Assembly (NCBI GenBank): GCA_023427575.1
Contig: JAEZAY010000473.1
Span: forward strand, 1-8,157
DNA length: 8,157 bases
From: Bacteroidota bacterium
Lineage (GTDB): Bacteria > Bacteroidota > Bacteroidia > Chitinophagales > Chitinophagaceae
Direction: 5' to 3'
The translations under genes were made by a program, and so were the position numbers. The notes under the pieces were generated by a model, which saw only the letters and a program-made list of their open reading frames with translations, had not been told where the DNA came from and did not search any database. How positions within the stretch are numbered: the stretch's first letter is position 1; each line of letters starts with the position of its first letter. This document shows positions 1 to 6,032 of the stretch, in pieces.

Positions 1-341
1 ACCTGTATCAGCGTATACTGCTTGTCTGCTGATTTATATAGCATTCTTGAACGCACATCTTCGGCAGATATGAATTCTTTCCGTAGAACGGATTCTCTTT
101 CAATATCAAAAATATTCCCCTGGACAGCATCCAGGTATTCGTTTAATTTTCGAGCAGTTTCCATGCTGCCGGTTGCTCTTCCTGTTAGTTTATTCCATTT
201 CAAACCGGACTCCCATTGTCTGTTTAAACTCCACTCGGCTCTTTTACCATTGATGGTTACACGAACGTACACTGGAAGTTTTTTTCCAACTTCTCTTTTC
301 CCTTTTTTGAGGTAAAAAAGTACCTTAAAACAACTGCCCAT
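1..341 (-). CDS. Tyrosine recombinase (phage/ICE-type integrase), N-terminal part only
   Basis: Site-specific recombinase that would cut and join attachment sites to integrate or excise a mobile element. Only the first 113 codons are in the window; the catalytic domain lies beyond the left edge. The translated part begins MGSCFKVLFYLKKGKREVGK and continues with PVYVRVTINGKRAEWSL, WESGLKWNKLTGRATG and a helical stretch ending RKEFISAEDVRSRM. This is the layout of the Bacteroidota arm-type DNA-binding domain (Arm-DNA-bind_5): a small beta sheet at about residues 4-45, then a helix at about 55-80, leading into the SAM-like core-binding domain. The ATG at 339-341 is the only normal start after the in-frame stop at 360-362. 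The gene reads away from tRNA-Lys 262 bp upstream, consistent with an element end. The catalytic R-H-R-Y residues cannot be checked, so activity is unknown. Confidence 0.85.
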   Translation of the reverse strand, partial: MGSCFKVLFYLKKGKREVGKKLPVYVRVTINGKRAEWSLNRQWESGLKWNKLTGRATGSMETARKLNEYLDAVQGNIFDIERESVLRKEFISAEDVRSRMLYKSADKQYTLIQ

Positions 342-400
342 AAAAATGACTTTTAACGGTTATAAAATTACCATTAACAGTCCCATTGAAAATGCATGTT

Positions 401-408
401 CAAAATTA
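401..408 (-). promoter_or_regulatory. Possible -7 box of an integrase promoter
   Basis: On the minus strand these bases read TAATTTTG, matching the Bacteroidota -7 consensus TAnnTTTG, about 60 bp upstream of the integrase ATG. No TTTG is found 19 nt further upstream, so only half of the promoter consensus is present. In AT-rich DNA a single box can occur by chance. Confidence 0.25.
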
Positions 409-441
409 GAACATCTTAATTGTGAGCTGATTATAAAGGAA

Positions 442-479
442 TCGAGCGGGCAAAACTTCTAATAATTCTGCCCGCTCGA
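442..479. repeat. Perfect 11-bp inverted repeat (GC-rich hairpin)
   Basis: TCGAGCGGGCA (442-452) is repeated as its exact reverse complement TGCCCGCTCGA (469-479) around a 16-nt AT-rich loop. The arms are far more GC-rich than their surroundings. On the plus strand the hairpin is followed by a CCCCTTTTATTT stretch, so it could end a plus-strand transcript. It lacks a clean T run on either side, and a protein-binding site inside the element's attachment region is equally possible. Confidence 0.6.
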
Positions 480-523
480 ATTAGCCCCTTTTATTTGAAG
501 CTTTTTGACTTTTTTGACAATCT

Positions 524-568
524 CCAAAAAACAAAAAGTCCCGCAAACAGTGACTTTTGCAGGACTTT
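524..568 (-). terminator. Rho-independent terminator downstream of tRNA-Lys
   Basis: Read on the minus strand, AAAGTCCTGCAAA (568-556) pairs with TTTGCGGGACTTT (547-535), a 13-bp stem with one G-U wobble and an 8-nt loop. It is followed directly by TTGTTTTTTGG. The hairpin lies about 35 nt after the tRNA-Lys 3' end and is oriented to stop the tRNA transcript before it enters the integrase region. Confidence 0.85.
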
Positions 569-602
569 GACCATTTTGGGGCGACTTGAAACGCCTTATT
601 TG

Positions 603-675
603 TGATCCGGCTGGGACTCGAACCCAGGACCCATACATTAAAAGTGTATTGCTCTACCAACTGAGCTACCAGATC
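603..675 (-). tRNA. tRNA-Lys (anticodon UUU)
   Basis: The minus strand folds into a full 73-nt cloverleaf. The acceptor stem GATCTGG/CCGGATC has one G-U pair, and the D arm contains AGTTGGTA. The anticodon stem ATACA/TGTAT encloses loop CTTTTAA, giving anticodon TTT, which reads AAA and AAG lysine codons. The T arm is CTGGG-TTCGAGT-CCCAG, and A is the discriminator. CCA is not encoded; the bases after the discriminator read CAA. A promoter matching the Bacteroidota consensus lies just upstream and a rho-independent terminator just downstream, so it is probably a single-gene transcript. Its 3' half is a likely attachment site for the element carrying the neighbouring integrase; the gene is intact despite that. 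Confidence 0.97.
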
Positions 676-702
676 TTCCGCATCATTTCTGATTTGGGAG
701 TG

Positions 703-733
703 CAAAAATAAGGCAAAAACATATCGCACCAAA
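703..733 (-). promoter_or_regulatory. Promoter of tRNA-Lys (Bacteroidota -33/-7 type)
   Basis: The minus strand shows TTTG (733-730), exactly 19 nt of spacer, then TATTTTTG (710-703). This is a perfect match to the primary sigma consensus of Bacteroidota, TTTG-N19-TAnnTTTG. Transcription would start near 698, giving a short leader of about 20 nt before the mature tRNA 5' end at 675. Confidence 0.8.
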
Positions 734-773
734 TTTTATGAATAATTATTTTAAAATCTTTTGATCCTCAAAG

Positions 774-804
774 TTTTTTCCCCGCATCAGGAACTCTATT
801 TTTG
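774..804 (+). promoter_or_regulatory. Probable promoter of the SDR gene
   Basis: TATTTTTG (797-804) matches the -7 consensus TAnnTTTG exactly. The sequence 19 nt upstream is TTTT (774-777), one base off TTTG. Initiation would fall near 810, about 10 nt before the ATG at 821. This supports the ATG over the in-frame TTG at 761, which would lie upstream of the promoter. Confidence 0.5.
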
Positions 805-820
805 TTCTTCAATCAAACTC

Positions 821-1627
821 ATGTCATTCTTTAAAGATAAGGTAGTTGTTATTACGGGCGGTAGCGAAGGTATTGGCAAGGCATTGGTAGAAGCACTGAT
901 CTGCGCCGGAGCAAAAGTGGCCACCTGCGGCCGCAATCATGCCAAATTATACGATTTGCATGTACAACATCCCAATGTGCTGCTGCACACCCTCGTGTGT
1001 GATGTGAGCAAGGAGCCGGAATGCCGGCGTTTCATAGAATCAACCATCAAAGCATTTGGCGGAATCGATATTCTTATCAATAATGCCGGCGTGAGTATGC
1101 GCGCATTGGTGGAGGAAGCGGATGTGGAAATTCTGCGCCGCGTGATGGATGTGAATTTTTACGGAACGGTTTATTGCACCCGGTTTGCACTACCATCCAT
1201 TATCGAAAGAAAAGGAACCATCGTTGGTGTGTCGTCCATTGCCGGATACCGGGGCCTGCCGGGGCGAAGCGCTTATTCCGCTTCGAAATTCGCATTGCAC
1301 GGATGGCTGGAATCGCTGCGAACCGAACTTTTTGATAAAAACGTAAATGTAATGTGGGTTTGCCCAGGCTTCACCGCTTCCAATATCCGCTTCGCCGCAC
1401 TTACCAAAGATGGGCAACCGCATGGGGCTACAATGGAAGATGAAGGCGGAATGATGTCGGCAAAAGAATGTGCCGGCCATATCCTCAAATCAATTGAAAA
1501 ACGAAAACGGACACTGGTACTAACCTTTACGGGTAAACGTACTGTATTCCTGAACCGGTTTTTTCCCGCGCTAACCGACAAACTGATTCACAAATACTAT
1601 TTCCGGGAAGGGAAACTGATTAAATGA
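821..1627 (+). CDS. Short-chain dehydrogenase/reductase (classical SDR)
   Basis: NAD(P)(H)-dependent oxidoreductase of 268 residues, the usual size for a single-domain, cytosolic classical SDR. Visible motifs, in order: the nucleotide-binding TGGSEGIG at residues 12-19; an Arg in CGRN near residue 38 at the end of strand beta-2, which favours NADPH; NNAG at 87-90; Asn112 in DVNFYG; catalytic Ser139; the YSASK motif with Tyr152 and Lys156; and PGF at 182-184. The complete Asn-Ser-Tyr-Lys tetrad implies an active enzyme. The C-terminal 30 residues are basic and hydrophobic and may lie at the membrane surface, as in relatives acting on lipid-like substrates (inference). The substrate cannot be deduced. 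I chose the ATG at 821 because homology begins at once (FKDKVVVITGG) and a -7 box lies just upstream; an in-frame TTG at 761 would add 20 unrelated residues. It is monocistronic and converges on the DUF62 gene. Confidence 0.93.
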   Translation: MSFFKDKVVVITGGSEGIGKALVEALICAGAKVATCGRNHAKLYDLHVQHPNVLLHTLVCDVSKEPECRRFIESTIKAFGGIDILINNAGVSMRALVEEADVEILRRVMDVNFYGTVYCTRFALPSIIERKGTIVGVSSIAGYRGLPGRSAYSASKFALHGWLESLRTELFDKNVNVMWVCPGFTASNIRFAALTKDGQPHGATMEDEGGMMSAKECAGHILKSIEKRKRTLVLTFTGKRTVFLNRFFPALTDKLIHKYYFREGKLIK

Positions 1628-1636
1628 TTCCGGCAA

Positions 1637-2452
1637 TCAGGTAAAATGTATCCGAACCGTTTGGTAAAAAAGCCGGTTCTGTAAGTTTTGCGACTGTTCT
1701 GTAAATCCCTGCAGTCCGAATAAACCGGCTGCATTACCCTTATTGATGGCTATTTCAAGATAACCTGCCGAATTAAAAAGAGCGAGTTTCTCCCCTTCAT
1801 TCACATCGGCATAGGTTTCGCTGATCACCGAAATCATTTCATCCCTTTTAAAAACAATTTTGAAACTTCTGCCTTTTCGCTGTTCTTCAAACTGTTCATG
1901 GGTGATATTAACAATCACATTTTCAAAATTATCGATGAACAGGATCTGTCCTTCCATCCAATTTTCGCCCAATAGAGGCCGAAGCGGATTTTTTTCTGAA
2001 ATCTCGATATCAGGCTCACCGATCTGCATCAGGCTTTCACCATCAAGTACCTGCTGAATGGCCCGGCCCATTACCTGAACACAATGAAGCGTGTTACGGG
2101 TTTCGCCCTTAGCCAGTGGCAGGCCGATCACGATCTCCGGCTTTTCTTCCAAAATCATCGTTAGAAGACCATTATCGGCACATATAATATATTGATCCCT
2201 GTGAAAAGTGAGCAGCAGTTTCTCCGGCTTCTTCTCGAACAGGTTTACCAATAAGAGATGAAAGGTAAAAGGCGGAAAATTTTTTATGGCATTGCGGCAG
2301 ATATAAGCTGCCTGCGAATAATTAAAGGGAGAAAGACTATGGGAAATGTCAACCAGCCTGAAATCCGGGTTGATCTGAAGTAACTGTCCTTTAACGGCAC
2401 CTGCCAGGTAGTCCTGATGACCGATATCGGATGTTAGGGTTAAGATCGCCAT
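1637..2452 (-). CDS. DUF62 / SAM hydroxide adenosyltransferase-family protein, divergent
   Basis: A 271-residue cytosolic protein of the superfamily that includes fluorinase, chlorinase and SAM hydroxide adenosyltransferase. Typical members cleave S-adenosylmethionine with water or halide to give adenosine (or halo-adenosine) and methionine. Visible family marks: the N-terminal TLTSDIGHQDYLAGAVKG (residues 5-22) with Asp9; DISHSLSPF near 35-43; ADNGLL at 92-97; the C-domain motif IDNFENVIVN at 173-182; and LFNSAGYLEIAINKGNAA at about 225-242. The usual DPGVGT..R segment is not recognisable: the corresponding stretch (about 66-80) reads LLLVNLFEKKPEKLL. The canonical Asp is therefore Asn70 at best and the Arg is absent, while a His remains at 123. 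Biochemical activity is thus uncertain. I chose the ATG at 2452 because the family alignment starts there; a longer frame to 2530 adds 26 unrelated residues upstream of a -7 box. The gene is divergent from the DUF2723 gene. Confidence 0.88.
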   Translation of the reverse strand: MAILTLTSDIGHQDYLAGAVKGQLLQINPDFRLVDISHSLSPFNYSQAAYICRNAIKNFPPFTFHLLLVNLFEKKPEKLLLTFHRDQYIICADNGLLTMILEEKPEIVIGLPLAKGETRNTLHCVQVMGRAIQQVLDGESLMQIGEPDIEISEKNPLRPLLGENWMEGQILFIDNFENVIVNITHEQFEEQRKGRSFKIVFKRDEMISVISETYADVNEGEKLALFNSAGYLEIAINKGNAAGLFGLQGFTEQSQNLQNRLFYQTVRIHFT

Positions 2453-2472
2453 GCAACATTTTAGGTAATGCA

Positions 2473-2480
2473 CAAAAGTA
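2473..2480 (-). promoter_or_regulatory. Possible -7 box for the DUF62 gene
   Basis: The minus strand reads TACTTTTG here, matching TAnnTTTG, 20 nt upstream of the chosen ATG. No TTTG is present at the -33 position. Its placement agrees with a start at 2452 rather than further upstream, but half a promoter is weak evidence. Confidence 0.35.
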
Positions 2481-2604
2481 GGGCAGAATCCGGTAGCATG
2501 TATAATTGATTTATCTTCCGCAAGCCCCATCGCCCGGATTTTACAGAAGCTGAATCCTCCGGACTTAAGGGGTTTTTAATTCAGCCTTAAAATTGATGGC
2601 TTCG

Positions 2605-2635
2605 TTTGCAAGTAATTAAAATTCCTGTACGTTTG
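2605..2635 (+). promoter_or_regulatory. Promoter of the DUF2723 gene (Bacteroidota -33/-7 type)
   Basis: TTTG (2605-2608), exactly 19 nt of spacer, then TACGTTTG (2628-2635) is a perfect TTTG-N19-TAnnTTTG match. Initiation is expected around 2640, leaving a very short leader of about 8 nt to the ATG at 2648 or about 20 nt to the ATG at 2660. This rules against translation from the in-frame TTG at 2606, which lies inside the promoter. Confidence 0.75.
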
Positions 2636-2647
2636 CGAAGTTTAAAA

Positions 2648-5600
2648 ATGCAAAACTATATGAGCTTTAACAGAGTGAACAACATTGTGGGTTGGATCGT
2701 GTGTCTGATTGCATGTACGGTATACGTGCTGACTATGGAACCAACCGGCAGCTTTTGGGACACGGGCGAGTTTATTTCCAGTGCCGCAAAATTACAAATT
2801 CCACACCCACCCGGGGCACCCATGTTTGTTTTGTTAGGCCGTTTCTTTATTATTTTGTTTGGCGACAGCCCCGAAACAGCGGCACTGGCGGTCAACTTTA
2901 TGAGTGCCATTGCCAGCGGATTTACAATTCTTTTTCTTTTCTGGACAATCACGCATTTTGCACGGAAACTTTTGGGCAAAGGCCAGGATGGCTTGAGCAG
3001 ATCACAAATGTTTTCGGTGATGGGCGCCGGTGTAGTTGGCGCACTTGCTTATACTTTTTCCGATTCATTCTGGTATAGCGCCGTGGAAGGCGAAGTGTAT
3101 GCGCTTTCTTCCTTGTTTACGGCTATTGTATTCTGGGCTATTCTGAAATGGGAACATGAGGTGGACCAGGAAAGCAAAACCGATGGCCACCGCTTTTCAA
3201 GAGCCGACCGCTGGCTGATCTTCATCTTTTATATGATGGGCCTTTCCATCGGCGTACACCTGCTGAACCTTCTTACCATACCGGCGATCGTAATGGTATA
3301 TTATTTTAAACGGTATACGGTTAGTAAATGGGGCGCTTTATTTGCTTTTATTATCGGTTGTGTAATTACCGGGATTATCCAGGTGGTGATTGTACAATGG
3401 TCGATCAAAGGCGCCGGCGCATTTGATATCTTCTTTGTAAATGAATTCGGCACTCCTTTCTTTTTTGGATTTGGGTTATACTTTGTTTTATTGGGAACCC
3501 TGCTGGTACTTGGGCTTCGGTTTTCCGATGAGTCGATCCGCCGGTTCAAAGGCTTTCCCCTATGGTTAAGCGCCATTATCTTGCTATTCTGCTTTCCATT
3601 TCTGAAATCATTCGGAAATTTTGTAACCCTGGCCATTGGAGTAGGGATTCTAATCGCTATTTGTAATAATTATAAGTCCAGAATTTCTTCATTCCTGCGG
3701 ATCGGAATCTGGTCGGCAATATTTATGATCCTAGGTTATTCCACTTATCTCACCACCCTGATCCGTTCGAATGCCGATCCTTCTGTGGATATGTTCAATG
3801 TAGACAATCCGGTTTCACTGGTGGGGTATCTGAGCCGCGAACAATATGGAGACTGGCCGATAACTTTCGGACCTTATTTTACGGAAGAGCTAACCAATGA
3901 GGATTATGTAACAACTGGTGATCAATATGCGAAAGGGTCCGAAAAGTATGAGATTGTAGGCAAGGCCCGCAAACTGAACTATGCGGGAATGGAAACCGCC
4001 CATCTTTTCCCAAGAATGTGGGATAATGGCAATGAAAGAAATCAGGGTCATGTTTACCGGCAGTTCGGAGGCCTGGAAGAAGGCGAAGAACCGACCATCG
4101 CAAATAATATCCGCTATCTTTTGGATTATCAGTTTCGCTGGATGTACTGGCGTTATTTCATGTGGAATTTTGCCGGCAAGCAGAACGATCTGCAGGGACT
4201 GGGAAATATCAGGGATGGAAACTGGTACAGCGGGATCGATTTTATCGATAAGTTGTTTCACAGCACCAATGATGTTCTTCCGGAAACGGCCGGATCGGGC
4301 AATAAGGCCAATAACAAGCTTTATTTCCTGCCGCTGATCCTTGGAATCCTTGGATTTTATTTTCAATATTCCAGAGACCGGAAAGATTTCCTGATCACTT
4401 TCCTGCTGTTTTTCTTTACCGGCCTGGCTATCGTAGTATATCTGAACCAGTCGGGATACCAGCCGAGGGAACGTGATTACGCCTATGTAGGATCTTTTTA
4501 CGCGTTCGCGATCTGGATCGGTCTGGGGCTATTATGGGTGAAAGAAAAGCTGTCGAAATACCTGAAAGGTGATATGCCAAATCTTGCCGCCTTCACCATT
4601 TGTTTGCTTGCGGTACCGGTACTGATGGCTTCACAGGAATGGGATGACCATGACCGCAGTCAGAAATACCTGGCCCGCGACCTTGGCAGAAATTACCTCG
4701 AGAGCTGCGCCCCAAATGCCATTGTATTTACTTTTGGCGACAATGATACTTATCCGCTATGGTACGCCCAGGAAGTTGAGAAAATCCGCCCTGATCTGCG
4801 GGTAATAAATTACAGTTTGCTGGGTACCGACTGGTATATTAACCAGTTGCGTTATAAGCTGAATGAAAGTGCCCCCTCCGATGTGATCTTCACTCCCGAA
4901 CAGATCCGTGGCAGCAATCGTGATGTGGTTCCTGTATATGGATTACCGGGCTACGATCAGAACCAGTATTATGATTTGTATACCGTTTTGAAAAACGTGG
5001 TAGCCAGTGATAACGAGGCCAATATGGTTGGAATGCAAAGCGGCGATCGCGCCAATGTTTTTCCAGTGAAAAAACTGAGTATTCCGGTTGATGTGGAAAA
5101 ACTGAAACAGACGATGAACTTTAATGAAGGCGATCAGATCAGTCCTTTACTGAAGTTTGAGATCCAGCGCAACTATCTTCAAAAAAATGACCTGGCTTTA
5201 CTGGCGGTTATCGCGGCCAACAACTTCAACCGTCCGATCTATTTTACGTCTACGGGAGAACTTCGCAACCTTGGTCTGGATAAATATCTCCGGATGGAGG
5301 GTCTTACCTATCGCTTAACGCCGGTTGAAAACGGAGGTGTGAATAATGACCGCGCCTATGAAAACATCATGAATAAATTCACTTATGGAAATGCAAAAAC
5401 CGCCGGCGTTTATTTTGATGAAGAAAACCGGCGCCATATAAACAGCATGCGTCTTGCACATGCAACACTGGCCAAAAGCCTGGCCAGTTATGGCAAGCTG
5501 GATTCGGCTAAAAATGTGCTGAATAAGTACGACCAAAATGTGCTGAATGAAAATGTTCCGTATGGCATGACTTCCAGCCGGGGTAATTTCCATAACAGCA

Positions 5601-5962
5601 TCAGTCTCGATTTCCTGGAAGCCACCTATATGAGCGGCGACCGCGCCCTGGCCTCAAAGGTGCAGGCTTCATTGAAAAAAGATCTTGATCAGCAAATGAG
5701 TTATTACCGGTCACTTGGTGATGATGCCCAGTCGAATGAGCAACTGGCCATGGGCGCGGCCGCGATATTAAATAACCAGGCTGGAAACCTGTCGGAAAGA
5801 CAGGCCGGTTTTGCGTACGATATCCTTTCATCGTATCAGATGCTGATGCAGATCACACAGTTGGAAACTCAGTATGGAAACAAGAGTAGCGGCCTGGAAA
5901 CACCGGCGACCCTGGAAAACCGGAATGCGGCCGACAGCGGCGCTCCTGATACAAATCCTTAA
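2648..5962 (+). CDS. DUF2723 (GT117) polytopic membrane glycosyltransferase, TMEM260-like
   Basis: A 1104-residue inner-membrane protein, probably a GT-C-fold transferase using a lipid-linked sugar. The family (PF11028) includes human TMEM260, a protein O-mannosyltransferase; donor and acceptor of the bacterial members are not established. The first membrane segment (about 11-30) is followed by SFWDTGEF (35-42), whose Asp38/Glu41 sit where GT-C enzymes keep an acidic catalytic or metal-binding pair, then HPPGAP (53-58). About a dozen hydrophobic segments run to residue 372. An extracytoplasmic region with REQYGDWP (397-404) follows, then a second membrane block (about 558-665) containing PRERDY (606-611). 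The soluble C-terminal part starts with GDNDTYPLWY (about 697-706) and ends in Ala-rich, TPR-like helices (about 920-1085). The start at 2648 follows the promoter; 2660 (MSFNRVNN) is equally plausible. The gene is transcribed alone and closed by a strong terminator. Confidence 0.92.
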   Translation: MQNYMSFNRVNNIVGWIVCLIACTVYVLTMEPTGSFWDTGEFISSAAKLQIPHPPGAPMFVLLGRFFIILFGDSPETAALAVNFMSAIASGFTILFLFWTITHFARKLLGKGQDGLSRSQMFSVMGAGVVGALAYTFSDSFWYSAVEGEVYALSSLFTAIVFWAILKWEHEVDQESKTDGHRFSRADRWLIFIFYMMGLSIGVHLLNLLTIPAIVMVYYFKRYTVSKWGALFAFIIGCVITGIIQVVIVQWSIKGAGAFDIFFVNEFGTPFFFGFGLYFVLLGTLLVLGLRFSDESIRRFKGFPLWLSAIILLFCFPFLKSFGNFVTLAIGVGILIAICNNYKSRISSFLRIGIWSAIFMILGYSTYLTTLIRSNADPSVDMFNVDNPVSLVGYLSREQYGDWPITFGPYFTEELTNEDYVTTGDQYAKGSEKYEIVGKARKLNYAGMETAHLFPRMWDNGNERNQGHVYRQFGGLEEGEEPTIANNIRYLLDYQFRWMYWRYFMWNFAGKQNDLQGLGNIRDGNWYSGIDFIDKLFHSTNDVLPETAGSGNKANNKLYFLPLILGILGFYFQYSRDRKDFLITFLLFFFTGLAIVVYLNQSGYQPRERDYAYVGSFYAFAIWIGLGLLWVKEKLSKYLKGDMPNLAAFTICLLAVPVLMASQEWDDHDRSQKYLARDLGRNYLESCAPNAIVFTFGDNDTYPLWYAQEVEKIRPDLRVINYSLLGTDWYINQLRYKLNESAPSDVIFTPEQIRGSNRDVVPVYGLPGYDQNQYYDLYTVLKNVVASDNEANMVGMQSGDRANVFPVKKLSIPVDVEKLKQTMNFNEGDQISPLLKFEIQRNYLQKNDLALLAVIAANNFNRPIYFTSTGELRNLGLDKYLRMEGLTYRLTPVENGGVNNDRAYENIMNKFTYGNAKTAGVYFDEENRRHINSMRLAHATLAKSLASYGKLDSAKNVLNKYDQNVLNENVPYGMTSSRGNFHNSISLDFLEATYMSGDRALASKVQASLKKDLDQQMSYYRSLGDDAQSNEQLAMGAAAILNNQAGNLSERQAGFAYDILSSYQMLMQITQLETQYGNKSSGLETPATLENRNAADSGAPDTNP

Positions 5963-5970
5963 AAATTGCC

Positions 5971-6003
5971 AATCCCGGAAAGAAGATTTCCGGGATTTTT
6001 TTT
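5971..6003 (+). terminator. Strong rho-independent terminator after the DUF2723 gene
   Basis: AATCCCGGAAA (5971-5981) pairs perfectly with TTTCCGGGATT (5987-5997) across the 5-nt loop GAAGA, and a T run continues to 6003. The stem begins 8 nt after the DUF2723 stop codon. It separates that transcript from the downstream VWA/AAA+ unit. Confidence 0.93.
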
Positions 6004-6032
6004 ATTAGCTATTTAATAGCGAACTTACAGGA

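Larger units (their letters stand above)
1..602. mobile_element. Probable end of an integrative element next to tRNA-Lys
   Basis: Inferred from context. A tyrosine recombinase starts 262 bp from the 3' end of an intact tRNA-Lys gene and reads away from it. The stretch between them is AT-rich, has no convincing gene, and carries repeated octamers and a long inverted repeat, as attachment regions often do. The tRNA 3' end (bases 603 to about 625) is the natural candidate for the attachment core. The exact boundary is not visible, because the second copy of the core would lie beyond the left edge. The terminator directly downstream of the tRNA may belong either to the host or to the element. Confidence 0.5.

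Noticed and set aside
22..315. Plus-strand open frame of 97 codons
   Set aside because: It is antisense to the integrase, whose arm-domain residues are clearly recognisable on the minus strand.
481..732. Minus-strand open frame of 83 codons across the tRNA
   Set aside because: Its middle (VAQLVEQY...VLGSSPS) is the translation of the tRNA-Lys gene, a well-known annotation artefact, and the rest covers the terminator and promoter.
761..820. N-terminal extension of the SDR from a TTG codon
   Set aside because: The 20 extra residues have no SDR counterpart and the codon lies upstream of the probable promoter at 774-804.
2453..2530. N-terminal extension of the DUF62 protein
   Set aside because: Family similarity begins at MAILTLTSD. 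The extra 26 residues are Cys/His-containing, without any family motif, and lie across a -7 box.
2549..2590. Inverted repeats GCTGAAT/ATTCAGC and TTAAGG/CCTTAA in the divergent intergenic region
   Set aside because: Arms of 6-7 bp that overlap and cannot all pair at once, with long loops and no T run. They could be an operator, but nothing supports it beyond position.
3890..4366. Minus-strand open frame of 158 codons inside the DUF2723 gene
   Set aside because: No recognisable family, no promoter, and fully antisense to a strongly conserved coding region.
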